Shown: positions 23,572 to 34,690 of the stretch, in pieces | Layout: every line of letters starts with the position of its first letter | How positions within the stretch are numbered: the first letter of the stretch is position 1 | NCBI GenBank assembly: GCA_029204225.1 | Contig: CM055113.1 | Span: 14,222,193 to 14,286,192 of the forward strand | From: Diphasiastrum complanatum | Taxonomy: Eukaryota > Streptophyta > Lycopodiopsida > Lycopodiales > Lycopodiaceae | Direction of reading: 5' to 3' | Length of the DNA: 64,000 bases | Translations under genes and position numbers: made by a program | The notes under the pieces: generated by a model | The model's input: only the letters and a program-made list of their open reading frames with translations | The model's database searches: none | Told to the model about the DNA's origin: nothing

Positions 23572-23884
23572 TCGTAATGTGCAGGCAAAAATCTAAAACA
23601 CCGAACTATGAATTTTGTGGTTGTTGCTTGACGTCGTTTGTTAGTGGTCATGGTTTTTATGGCTAGTAATGTATTTTTGCTATGGATGTAGAAATCGTTT
23701 TGTCAGATGATCGAACACGTCAGCCACGAAGACACCTCCCCTAGATCGCAGGAAAGGTCTAGCATTGGCTTGCAAAGCGTAGTAGTTAATTAAGTTCAGT
23801 TTTTTTTCAATTTATAGTTTTTCATTTTTGATATCTATCCTCAATGTTTTAAAGAGAAAAATTGATGTTGATATGTCTAATTTC

Positions 23885-24300
23885 TATGAATGGTATTTAT
23901 GCAGTATCTTCTTTGGAGAGATTTCAGAAATGCTCCTATCTGTGGACGTGGACGTGGATCGCAAGGCACTGGGAGGACCTCAAATGTTGCAATGATCGCA
24001 AGGCACTAGGAGGACTTTCTTGTGACGCAACCACTACCTCATCGACAGTGCCACAACCTAGTACATGATCATTCATCACTTGCTCCTTTACAAGATGCAG
24101 GTCTAGTTATTATATCCACTATTTCTATATAATGTGTTTGTGGCTCGTTTGTTATTCTCTTGCAATGTAAATTTATGTCACTAGTCAAAATATATATATA
24201 GTAATGATGTTAGTACTAAAAATAATACATGTAGGTCGAGTTTCATCTAGCACTTCGGGTAGTGATCGATCCATACCACCTAATAGGTCTCCAATAGGTC
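23885..24300 (+). other. Possible degenerate exons of unknown gene
   Basis: After a TTTATGCAG acceptor the sequence reads CGRGRGSQGTGRTSN, an RG-rich stretch. An imperfect 38-bp tandem copy (GATCGCAAGGCACT...) carries a stop. A second stretch near 24,237 reads RVSSSTSGSDRSIPPNRSP. These look like low-complexity pieces of an old gene or transposon. I cannot assign a family. Confidence 0.25.
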
Positions 24301-24589
24301 TCTAGCTATTCCATACGAGACATAGAAAAAAATCACATGCCTTCTTGTTATTCATGAGTACTTTAGCTTCCAATTCTCTGATTTTATTTTGAAATTGTGT
24401 ATCTAAACTTCAAAAACCTGGACATTGTTACTGAGATCAGCTATATTCTATTTTTGCAGGTGGCTCATGTTTGTGAATCCAATGTTAAAGAGACTGATCA
24501 AAGAGATCTTTGGATATGAGAGAGAAAACGCCATAGAATAAGTACCAAATCGTGATGGAGCATGCACACAAATGAACTTACATTTTATC

Positions 24590-24960
24590 TCACATCGTCA
24601 AGACATGAAGACGATCATCATCATGGTGCTTATCCACCCTAGCAATCAAGAAATCTCCCTTAGTAATGAAGCAAACATCCCTAACAAACTTTGTCTTGTA
24701 CCCTTTCTTTAACATTTGACCAACACTTAGCAAATTCCTTGAAAGTGAAGGAATGTAAAGAAGACCATTAAGCGTTGCATTCCTATTAGTAGAAAGGCAA
24801 ATAGTAATTGAGCCAATACCTTTGACCATACACTCACCACCATTTGGCATGTGAACCACTTTCTTGGTTCCAACATAAGAGATCAAAGAAGTAAAGAACT
24901 CCTTGTGACTAGTCATGTTGGAACTAGATCCACTATCAGGAGTAAGAAGTAACCAGCTGT
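24590..24960 (-). pseudogene. Copia protease/pre-integrase fragment
   Basis: The minus strand reads TPDSGSSSNMTSHKEFF (retroviral-type aspartic protease motif DSG followed by the HMT.. region), HMPNGGECMVKGIGSI, LYIPSLSRNLLSVGQMLKKG. This is the classical copia stretch between protease and integrase. It is open over about 120 codons, ends at 24,590, and lies in the putative intron just before the RAD5/HLTF-like exon. Confidence 0.9.
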
Positions 24961-25028
24961 GTTTAATTATTTTTATGAACTATCTATTTCTCAGTGTAAC
25001 ACTTATCCTGGTATTTTATGTTCTGCAG

Positions 25029-25825
25029 GACCCTCATTAGCAAGCTCAGAGTTGCTACAGAAGCTGCTAGCTCAAATTGGGGAAGAATTTGACTGCCCTA
25101 TCTGCCTCTCACCCCCGCATTCTGCAGTTATTACACGTTGTGCACATGTGTTTTGCCAACGATGCATTCAGAAAACACTTATGTGTGACAAGAAGAGCTG
25201 CCCTTTATGTCGATTTGCTTTGACAGATTCCGATGTTTTTCCAGCTCCATTGGATGAAGCAGAAACTGAGTCCGTCACGGACAGCCATGTGAAGAGCAGT
25301 GCTAAGATTGATGCTCTTATTAGCCTGTTACAAGAAACACAGGAAAGGGACCCCTTAATTAAGTCAGTAGTATTTTCACAGTTTGCCAAGATGCTAACAT
25401 TCGCTCAGCAACCTTTGAAAGATGCAGGGTTTAAGTTTGTACGGATTGATGGTAGCATGTCTGCCACAAAGAGGGAAGAAGCACTCCAGGCCTTTAAATC
25501 ATCAAAGTCAAAATCTCCCACTATTTTTTTGTTAACTTTAAAGGCAGCTGGCACTGGCTTCAATCTTACATCAGCCTCACATGTATACATGCTAGACCCG
25601 TGGTGGAATCCAGTTGTTGATGAACAAGCTATGGATCGGGTGCATAGGCTTGGTCAAACAAGCGAGGTGCATATTTTTAGGTTGATTGTTGCCGACAGCA
25701 TTGAAGAGCGCATATTGGACCTACAAGAAAGGAAAAGACAGTTTGCCCAGGCTGCCTTTGGTAAATCCCAGGAGCAGCAAAGGCTAATGCGTGTTGAAGA
25801 AGTTCGGCTTCTTATGCGTCTCTAA
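25029..25825 (+). CDS. HLTF/RAD5-like RING-helicase, C-terminal exon
   Basis: This exon encodes the C-terminal ~264 residues of a SNF2-family ATPase with a RING finger, close to plant SMARCA3-like 1 (Arabidopsis At5g05130 family). Such proteins are HLTF/RAD5 relatives that combine DNA translocation and ubiquitin ligase activity in chromatin and post-replication repair in the nucleus. The RING is complete: CPIC, CAHVFCQRC, CPLC (about 25,094-25,212). The helicase C domain follows with SVVFSQFAKML, VRIDGSM, LTLKAAGTGFNLTSASHVY (motif V), DPWWNPVVDEQAMDRVHRLG (motif VI) and IEERILDLQ. It ends with VEEVRLLMRL and TAA, like the family. A TTCTGCAG acceptor marks the start, with the exon entered mid-codon. 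Upstream exons for the SNF2 N half are not in the window. The exon has no defect. Confidence 0.9.
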
Positions 25826-25957
25826 TTTTTATTAATTATATAAGAGAGTAAAAGACTGTATGTCATTTAATTTTGACCTTTGCTTCAAAAAATTTCATAA
25901 ACTCTAGTGTTTTTGTTGAGGATTCAACTTTAGATGTCCGGTCAATTGTTGTTTTGA

Positions 25958-26098
<141 letters not shown>

Positions 26099-26333
26099 TG
26101 CAGCCAGCTTCAGACTTCCGCTGGTATCATCTTTCCATTTTGACTCTTGAATTTCTACCCACAGCTAGCATGGAGCCTAATCATTGTGCTCCCAAGTTGC
26201 TTTTGTCATCAGTCCACCAGTCTGTTGCTCCTGGCAGCAACGCCTATCCCCCCTATGCAGCTTCCTGCTATTCAATCTTAGTGTCTTTGTTTTGTTGTTT
26301 ACCACTAACTTTGTCAACTTATAGTAGTTTTCG

Positions 26334-27064
26334 TGAAGAATTGAAAAAGATTATCTATGTTAGATATAGGGGTCTTATGGTTTTTACATCAAGCATCTAG
26401 GTGTAGGATGTTGATAGGAATAAAATTGGCATAGATGGCAAATTATGCATTTCCACTTGTAATGCCACTATTGAGCCAAAATAGAGTAAGAGGCTAAACA
26501 TGAGCCAATTAGAGTGTAGACAAGTGTAAATCTTTTGTTTGATGAATTCCAAGAGGTCCAATAGGATTTAGAGGTGGAACCTTGTGAGGTCCAAAAGGAA
26601 ATTGAGGTGTGCCTGAATATAGTCCAATAGAATTAAGAGGTGCATGGATCAATGGTCCAATAGGATCAAGAGGTGACAAAGTATGGTCTAATCATAGTTA
26701 AGCATAGTGGTAGCTTGTGGATCTACTAGTATCATTGTACTCCTCATTTTGGATCTAATTGATTTGGTGATTTCATGGATTTTGTGAGTTATTGAGTTTC
26801 TAGCTTTCTCTCTCTACCCGAGAGCTCATGATGGTTTTTCTCCCTCTACCCGAGGAGAGCAGCTTGTTTTTACTTAGATTATTTTTTAACACTTCCCACA
26901 CGTGTGAGTGAGAGTTGGAAGTGATTGAATGCATGTAGTAGTGTGTTTTTGCCATAGAATCAAAGATAGATCTTGAATCTCAATCTAGTCTTGATCTTGG
27001 TGCATCTACACACCTTAGATCACAAGCACATGTAGTGGACAATCCACACGTGTGAAATTCAACA
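26334..27064 (+). repeat. Copia-2 5' LTR
   Basis: 731 bp, with CTCTACCCGAG repeats and a CACACGTGTG palindrome near the end. Followed by the initiator-Met primer binding site. Confidence 0.9.
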
Positions 27065-27820
27065 TGGTATCAGAGCCTACCTAAGGTTACCATGCATTTT
27101 GATCCATCTAAGTGAAAAATTTTCATCTATCTTGAGCTAGAAATTGTCAAGGCCCATTTTGCTAGCTATCTTGTTCAATCTTGGATCAAAAGAGATCAAA
27201 AGGACATTGATTGGGTTTGACCTGGTACTGTACGGAATCGGGTGCTCAAACACGTGTGAGAAACATCCAATTTCAGTTTGGAAGTTCTCTCTCATGCTTG
27301 ATCCATTTATCTTGCTTGATAGCTTCTTTTGAAGCTATTTTTGTCTACTTTCTGATGCAATCAGTTTCATTCCATTTGATTGTGCCAATCGAAAGTTATA
27401 AGCTTTTGAAGAGGGTTAGGTAGGGCACCTAGACCTGGGTGGACACATTTGGTTTGGTCAAGAGATTGCTTGTTTGATCCAAAATCACAGTTGAATGCTT
27501 ACCAATCTCATCTATATGTGATCTAGGCACTGTTTTGAGATCTTAGCCATTTTGTTTCAAGCAATATCATTGTATTTGAGTCAGATTTGGTTTCTTAGTG
27601 TATATCACATGTGCTAAGAGTGTTTGATCCTAACTTTGCCTATACTCCATCATTTGATGTGAAATAGATCTTGTTTTAGAGAGATTTGTGCAGCTAGTGA
27701 GAATCAATTCACAAACAGTTGCAAGATCTTTCATAGAAAGAGATTGTACTCTATTATTGGATCCTATTGAGAGTGTGTAGCAACATTTATTGTTCATCAT
27801 TTGAGTTTTCTTCACTTCAA

Positions 27821-28720
27821 ATGTCTTCAATGGGTTCATCCTTGTTGGAACCAAGTGAAAGATTGACCACTTCAAATTATTCAATTTGGAAAATGAGGAT
27901 GGAGTCCATCTTGATCCTTCAAGACGTGATGGACATAGTTCTTGGCCTTGAAGAAGAACCACAAGTTCTTCAAGAGGTTCAAAAATACAAAAAGAGAGCT
28001 AGGATGGCTCTCCACTACATTAAGATGAATGTCTCTAATGAGATATTGAGGGAGATAGGTTCTTGTACAACAGCCAAAGAAGCTTGGGATTGTCTCAAGG
28101 CTATCTATGAGGCTAAGAATACCTCTAGGCTTCTCACTCTTAGGAATCAAATCTTTCAAAGTAGCCAAAAGAGTGATGAGAGTGCATCTAGTTATGTTTT
28201 AAGAGTAAAAGATATTCATAGAGAACTTGCTTGTATTGGTGATTCCATCAATCAAAATGAGCTAGTTTAAGTCATTCTCAGTGGCTTGAGAAGTGAATTT
28301 GATAACCTTGTCCAATCCTATGCCATTAAGGAGGAGCTACCAAGTTTTGAGGCTCTCCAAAGTGTGCTAATTTTGGAAGAGTCAAGACAAGAGTACAAGC
28401 TCTTGAGAATGGACAAGCTTTCTCTCACTCATAATAATGGCAAAGCTCTCTTTGCCAAGGATAAGCACAAAGGGAGGAGCAAGAACAACATCAAAAATCC
28501 TCAAGCAAGGACAAAGTCAAATCCAAAGACAAAGATGAGGAGGAAGATGATTCTTCTAATGCTTCATCATCCAAGCTCAAGAAGAAGAAGATCAAGTGCT
28601 TTTATTCTGGCAAGAAAGGTCATTATGCCACCAATTGCTTCAAGAAGAAGAATCAACTCAAGCAAGCCAACATTACCAATGAGAAGGAAGACACTATTGC
28701 AAGTGATGGAGAGAGATCTC
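27821..28720 (+). pseudogene. Copia-2 gag
   Basis: Starts MSSMGSSLLEPSERLTTSNY and SIWKMRMESILI, the usual copia gag opening. It continues with ALHYIKMNVSNEIL, AKEAWDCLKAIYE and LLTLRNQIF. A single TAA (28,268) interrupts it in frame, after which VILSGLRSEFDNLV continues. A frameshift near 28,490 leads to the zinc knuckle CFYSGKKGHYATNC, in which the second Cys of CCHC is Ser. Gag forms the virus-like particle; this copy is disabled. Confidence 0.9.
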
Positions 28721-28722
28721 TT

Positions 28723-30105
28723 ATGGTCTCTAGTTTCTCATCTACTCCTTTCAAGAAGGACGGCCTATGGTATATTGATAGTGGAGCCTCTTCACATATG
28801 TGTAGCTCCAAGGACTCTTTCTCTTCTATTGCACCTTATGATGGAGTCAAGAAATCAATATACACTGCAAATGATTATGAATGTCCTATTGAAGTCATAG
28901 GGAACATTCCCTTGAAGCTTGCATCCTCTAGAGTTCCTTCTCTCTCTAAAGTTCTTTATGTACCTAACCTTACTAAGAATCTTATTAGTGTTGGCCAATT
29001 GCTTGATAATGGCCTTGATGTGAAATTCAATGTTGATACTTGCACTATAAAAAAGAATGATGAGATACTTGCATTAGGATCTAGATTTGGTGGCATCTAT
29101 AAACTAGATCCAAAAGAGTATGTGAATGCTTGTAATGTTGCTCTTGTGAACAAGCTCTCTATGGAGGAATTATGGCATAGGAGGTTGGGACATTCCAACT
29201 ACAAATCCATGCTCTCTATGATCAAAGAAGCCAAAGCTATTGGCTTGCCAAAGTCACTCTCCAAGAAGATCAAGCCTTGTCAGGCTTGTGCTATTGCTAA
29301 ATCTCACAAAAAGCCATTTACAAGATCTTCTATCAAAAGCAAGCATCCTTTGGAGTTAATCCACTCGGATGTGCATTTCTCATCAACTACAAGCAAGGGA
29401 GGAGCCACTTGTTTTGTTACTTTCATTGATGACTACACAAGATTCACTTGGATATATCTTCTTGCTTCTAAATCTATGGTGTTTGATCATTTCCTTATTT
29501 TCAAAGCTTATGTAGAGAAGCAATTCTCATTCAAGATTAAAGCTCTTAGAAGTGATGGAGGTGGTGAATATATCTCCAATAAATTTCAAGATTTTTGTGA
29601 GCTTGAAGGCATTAAAAGAGAGTTTTCTTGTGCCTACTCTCCATTTCAAAATGGAGTGGCCGAGAGAAAGAATAGATCTCTATGTGAATGTGCAAAATCT
29701 ATGAGAATTGAGACATCTTTGCCCAAAGATTTTTGGGGAGAAGCCTTTAATTGTGCAAATTATTTTTGCAATAGGCTCCCACATATAGCTCTTGGAGGAA
29801 AGTCACCATATGAAATCTTATTTTTGAAGAAGCCTAAGGTTGATCACCTTAGAGTTTTTGGATGCTTATGCTTTGTCCATATTCCCTTGGAAACAAGGAA
29901 GAAGGAAGATCCTAGTGCATGCAAAGGGATCATGGTTGGATACTCATCTACCAAAAAGCTTATTGGAGGAGAAATCTATTTGGAGCATGTCAACTCGTCC
30001 TCTTGTATTGCCGATCTACTCACCAAGCCTTTGAGCAAAAGTGCTTTCATCAAGCATAGATCTAATCTTGGAGTTATATCAAGATCAATGCTCAAATTTT
30101 CATAG
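28723..30105 (+). CDS. Copia-2 PR-INT-RNase H tail, in-frame fusion
   Basis: An open frame of 460 codons. Protease motif: WYIDSGASSHMCSSKDSF. Linker: YVPNLTKNLISVGQLL. Integrase zinc region: ELWHRRLGHSNY...CQAC. Core: HSDVHFSS, FIDDYTRFTW, SDGGGEYI, AYSPFQNGVAERKN, then RVFGCLCFVHIP and KGIMVGYSSTKK. At about 29,955 it jumps in frame to the RNase H C-terminal tail (EHVNSSSCIADLLTKPLSKS, LGVISRSMLKFS). The whole reverse transcriptase and most of RNase H are deleted. Protease and integrase active-site residues (DSG, D-D-E) look intact. It may be expressed from the LTR but cannot copy RNA. Confidence 0.88.
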   Translation: MVSSFSSTPFKKDGLWYIDSGASSHMCSSKDSFSSIAPYDGVKKSIYTANDYECPIEVIGNIPLKLASSRVPSLSKVLYVPNLTKNLISVGQLLDNGLDVKFNVDTCTIKKNDEILALGSRFGGIYKLDPKEYVNACNVALVNKLSMEELWHRRLGHSNYKSMLSMIKEAKAIGLPKSLSKKIKPCQACAIAKSHKKPFTRSSIKSKHPLELIHSDVHFSSTTSKGGATCFVTFIDDYTRFTWIYLLASKSMVFDHFLIFKAYVEKQFSFKIKALRSDGGGEYISNKFQDFCELEGIKREFSCAYSPFQNGVAERKNRSLCECAKSMRIETSLPKDFWGEAFNCANYFCNRLPHIALGGKSPYEILFLKKPKVDHLRVFGCLCFVHIPLETRKKEDPSACKGIMVGYSSTKKLIGGEIYLEHVNSSSCIADLLTKPLSKSAFIKHRSNLGVISRSMLKFS

Positions 30106-30125
30106 ATAATTTTTTAGGAGGAGTG

Positions 30126-30856
30126 TGAAGAATTGAAAAAGATTATCTATGCCAGATATAGGGGTCTTATGTTTTTTACATCAAGCATCTAGGTGTAGGA
30201 TGTTGATAGAAATAAAATTGGCATAGATGGCAAATTATGCATTTCCACTTGTAATGCCACTATTGAGCCAAAATAGAGTAAGAGGCTAAACACGTGCCAA
30301 TTAGAGTGTAGACAAGTGTAAAGCTTTTGTTTGATGAATTCCAAGAGGTCCAATAGGATTTAGATGTGGAACCTTGTGAGGTCCAATAGGAAATTGAGGT
30401 GTGCTTGAATATAGTCCAATAGAATTAAGAGGTACATGGATCAATGGTCCAATAGGATCAAGAGGTGACAAAGTATGGTCCAATCATAGTTAAGCATAGT
30501 GGTAGCTCGTGGATCTACTAGTATCATTGTACTCCTCATTTTGGATCTAATTGATTTGGTGATTTCATGGATTTTGTGAGTTATTGAGTTTCTAGCTTTC
30601 TCTCTCTACCAGAGAGCTCATGATGGTTTTTCTCCCTCTACCCGAGGAGAGCAGCTTGTTTTTACTTAGATTATTTTTGAACACTTCCCACACGTGTGAG
30701 TGAGAGTTGGAAGTGATTGAATGCATGTAGTAGTGTGTTTTTGCCATAGAATCAAACATAGATCTTGAATCTCAATCTAGTCTTGATCTTGATGCATCTA
30801 CACACCTTAGGAGATCACAAGTACATGTAGTGGACAATCCACAAGTGTGAAATTCA
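30126..30856 (+). repeat. Copia-2 3' LTR
   Basis: Starts TGAAGAATTGAAAAAGATT after AGGAGGAG and matches the 5' LTR nearly base for base over ~730 bp. Confidence 0.88.
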
Positions 30857-31279
30857 AGAGTTTCAATCTCAGTTTTCCTGTTATCTATTTTGTTTTTTTT
30901 CAAATTGCAAGCTACTTAGCAGTAGGAAAAGAAGGGGTCCAATCATGCTTCTCTACCTCGAGTAGCTACATATAGAGGCAATAGTCTATTTGTAATGTAA
31001 AATTTTGGAGTTATTGAGATTTCCACACATTTTTAGTCAAATTTATTTCTCTCTCGAGAGAGAGGAAGGGATTTTCACACTTAGTTTTTTCTTTGAAAAG
31101 TCTCCACATGTGTGAATGTACTTGTTTGGTTGATCTATGCATGGTAGAAAGTGCTCTTGCCTTAGATTTATGGAATAGATCTTGGTTTTCAATCTATGTG
31201 TGATCTATGTGCAATTACCACATCTTAGGAGATCAAAATCATACTTTGTGGCTTTCCCACATTCAACATGGTATCAGAA
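30857..31279 (+). repeat. Truncated related LTR with primer binding site
   Basis: The 3' part resembles copia LTR ends of this family: ATCTTAGGAGATCA, then CCCACATTCAACA, followed at 31,269 by TGGTATCAGAA, an initiator-Met primer site. It is therefore the end of a 5' LTR of another plus-strand element whose body is absent. It abuts the copia-2 3' LTR. Confidence 0.6.
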
Positions 31280-31302
31280 CTAGCCTAAGATGTCCATGCG
31301 TA

Positions 31303-32345
31303 TGTCAGGTTTGATGTGAAGCCTAACTCAAAACTCGAACGAGAAACGAACTCGAATAGAATGTGTTCGTGCACAACGGAATGAGCTATATAACTTCTTT
31401 CCTAAGCATGACTACACCTATAAAAAATGAACAGAACGTTAGTGATAGAAATCACAGTCGTTCTGATTATGTAACCAAATATTAACAAAACACCAGAAGA
31501 ATAATTTGTCGCGAACAGCTACAGAAATTATTACTCGCGAATGATTTGCAAAAGAGCTAGACTGAGCTCGACTTATAATTAATCGCGAATGATTCGTGAA
31601 AGGCAAGACTAAATATTGGTCATCAACAGGTAGACTAATAATAACTCGCTAAGAATAGATTACCAGATTGAGCAACAAGAAAAGTCAGACAGAATGAAGA
31701 TTAAGCATAGCAATATTGACACAAATTTGAACGTAGAACAAAGAGTTGTTATCAGATTAAGTATAAAAATATATACATGTCAATAATGCGGTAGGGCACA
31801 AGACAATAGCGGACGAAATCGCATGCTTTACAGAGTTAATTCAATCTGTAAAAGAAATGAACCTATTACTGACAAATAAAGAATCAATGCGCAAGGCATC
31901 TAGTTGGTCTATATCTTTGACAAGCTTCTGATGCTATATTTATACACACTTGTTCTCTTGATCTCTCTCATCTATTTGAATACGCAAATGGTATTCAATA
32001 TACACAATGTTACAAGTGTGCAGATGAAGAAAGTACAAAGTGGATGTGTTGTCTGTAGGAGATCGTGGGTGGCTACTTTCGTTGTCAAGTCTGTTAGCAC
32101 AGTTGCATGGGATGAGCGTGAAAAGGGCCGTGACGTCAGCTTTTGCTGAGATGAACGTTGGTGAAGATTTCGTCTTTTCTTCGCTTGTGAGAATTTACTT
32201 GTATTTAGGTAGACAGTCGCGTTTTATTCGTTTGTCTTATTTTACATATAAATATGCAGACTGTGCGATAAAGAGAGTAAAAATGCAACATGAATGGAGG
32301 CAGATTAAAATGGGATTTAGGAGAGTAGAGGAGATAAATCCAGCA
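31303..32345 (-). repeat. Probable 3' LTR of minus-strand copia-3
   Basis: On the minus strand it starts TGCTGGATTTATCTCC right after the purine tract AAGAGGGGG (32,346-32,355). The distal edge is tentative (TGTCAGG at 31,303). A minus-strand TATA-like TATTTATATG lies near 32,250. Repeated TCGCGAATGATT words occur at 31,530-31,600. Confidence 0.5.
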
Positions 32346-34690
32346 CCCCCTCTTAATATGGATCTGTGTCTTCAGACTAAGCAATGCACAGAATTTTTTG
32401 TGTGCATTAACACTTAATGCTTTCGTGAATATATTTGTAACCATGTCCTGCATTCTGCAGTACGTTAAGTTCACCTCCTTGTGAGAACTTTGTCTTTGAT
32501 GTAGTGCTATCTGATTTCAATGTGCTTAATCCTAAAGTGAGATCTAGGGTTGGCCGATAAGGCAATAGCACTATAATTATCACAGAATAAAATTGTAGGG
32601 CTATACTAATATAGGTTAATGTCTGACAGTAAATTTCTCAACCAAAACGCTTCCTTTATAGATTGAGAAACAACAATATGCTTCTGTAGAAGAAAGTGCG
32701 ATAGAGGTTTGCTTACGATTGTTCCATGAGATAGGACCGTCATTGAAGAAGAACATAAATCCAGATGTGGATTTACGATTGTCTACATCTCCTCCCTAGG
32801 TTGCATCAGAATATCTACTGAGCTGATGAAGATTGTCATTGCTGACATCTCCATAGTAGATGCACTGGTCCATGGTAGCTCAAATATATCTCATGACTCT
32901 TATGAGAGCCTTCCAATGGGTCATGCCAGGATTAGCCATATATTGGCTGAGTGAGCTTACTACAAAAGAGATATATGGTCTTGTACAGACCATTGCGTAC
33001 ATGAGAGATCCAAGTATAGATCGATAAGGATGCTCTCTCATCTGCTCCTCTTTCTACTTGGTCTAGAGACATTGGTCCTTTGACAAATGCAGGCTTGGAT
33101 CCATCGGTGAGTGAGCTAATTTGCAATTCATTAGATTGTATATGTTAAGAACATTGTGAAGATACCTTTGTTGAGTGATTTAAATCAGTTGTCTAGCTGT
33201 CTCTGTGGATTTGAATGCCCAGACAGAAGTGAGCTTCCAGATCAATCATGTCGAACTCTGAAAACAGCATTTGCTTAGAATCCTTGACCAAATTGGTATT
33301 GTTGCTAAAGAGCAACGTATCATCCACGTATAAGGTGATGATAATGAAGGATTGTTGCTCTGATTTGGAATAGACGTTGCAATCAGCAGTGTTTGGTTTG
33401 AATCCTTGTTCGATGAGGAATGTATTGATCCTCTGAAACCAAGCTCTGGCAGATTGTTTCAGCCATAAAGTGCTTTGTGGAGTTTACAGACATGATTATT
33501 CATACCTTCCAGAACGTATCCTTTGGACTGGATCATGTAGATTCTTGTATAACTCCATTCAGATAGGCTGTTTGTACATCAAGTTGATGTACTTCAAGAT
33601 CGACAGCTGCAACACAAGACAGGAGCATTTGGATCGACGAATGTTTGACTACTAGACTGAAAGTCTCGCTATAGTCGACTTTCGGGATCTGAGTGAATCC
33701 TCGTGCTACTAGTCTTGCCTTCCTTCAATCAATTGTTCCATTGGCATTTTATTTGATCTTGAAGATCCATTTGCAATCAATGATATTGCAGCCAATAGGA
33801 TCTTCGACTAGTGACCACGTCTAGTTCTTGATCAGAGAGGGTTACTCTCTATCCATAGTTTCTCTCCATAGATCAGAGTCTGGTTGGCTGAGTGTCTCTT
33901 CGACTGTCGTCGGTTCTTGTATCAAGAGACATGCAAACCCAATAGTATACCTTGTGGGCTGTCTGCGCACTTGGCTTGATCTTCTGGGAGGATTCGACTG
34001 ATGAACCACTCTTGGGACTTGTTGTGCTGGGTAGCAGCAACGTCTTCGTCTAATTTGATGTCACAAAGTGGGTCAACAATAGACACATCTAAGCCAGAAG
34101 CTTGGACAGTCGTATTTGATGTCGACGAACTGATCTTCGATAAAGGTTGTATCCGGGCTATACAAGATTTGTTGGGTATTAGGATCATACAGCTTGTATG
34201 TATTATCAGATGAAATATATCCAATCAGGATGGTCTTAAGACCTTGGAAGTCCAATTTCTTCCTCGTGTCTTTTGGGATCTGCGCATAGGCAATGCACCC
34301 AAACACTCTTAGGTTCTTCACAAAAGGCTTAGAGCCTGTCCACACCTTGTGGTGTGTCTTGCCTGAAAGGGCCTTGGTCGAACATCTGTTCTGGACGTAA
34401 GCTGCAGTGGAGATAGCTTCGGCCAAGAATCTCTTGGGCAACGATGCATGCGCTATTATACATTTGGCAGATTCAAAGGGTACAGCTTCCTTTTGGCTAA
34501 GCCATTAGATTGAGGACTGTAAGGAGTGATGAATTGCTGCTCGATGCCTTGGCTTTGGCAATACCCTTAAACTCGAAAGAGATATATTCTCCACCATTGT
34601 CTGATCTTAGAGCCTTGATCGTCCTTAGCAAGTAGTCAACTCTTGAATCAGGATTGGTGGGCCAGGCCATCACTGCAGCCCATCATTGAC
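32346..34690 (-). pseudogene. Copia-3 polyprotein remnant (INT-RT-RNase H)
   Basis: From 34,690 down: LRSDNGGEYI and FITPYSPQSNGLAKR (integrase core), AEAISTAAYVQNRCSTKAL, NLRVFGCIAYAQIPKDTRK (integrase end). RT follows from about 33,830 with ARLVARGFTQI, DYSETFSLVVKH, DLEVHQLDVQTAYLNG, LYGLKQSARAWFQRI and TLYVDDTLLFSNN (about 33,320). It ends with the RNase H tail YCRMQDMVTNIFTKALSV (32,410-32,470). Multiple stops and frameshifts. The 5' third of the element (LTR, gag, protease) is missing. The YVDD box is still readable. Confidence 0.88.

Larger units (their letters stand above)
26334..30856 (+). mobile_element. Copia-2: LTR retrotransposon without RT
   Basis: The 5' LTR is 26,334-27,064 (starts TGAAGAATTG, ends AAATTCAACA). 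The primer binding site TGGTATCAGAG is at 27,065, and a polypurine tract AGGAGGAG lies before the 3' LTR at 30,126. The 3' LTR is recognisable to about 30,856, where its last bases differ (AAATTCAAGAG instead of AAATTCAACA). No matching target duplication is visible. The interior carries gag, protease and integrase but lacks reverse transcriptase, so the element could move only with help. Confidence 0.9.
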
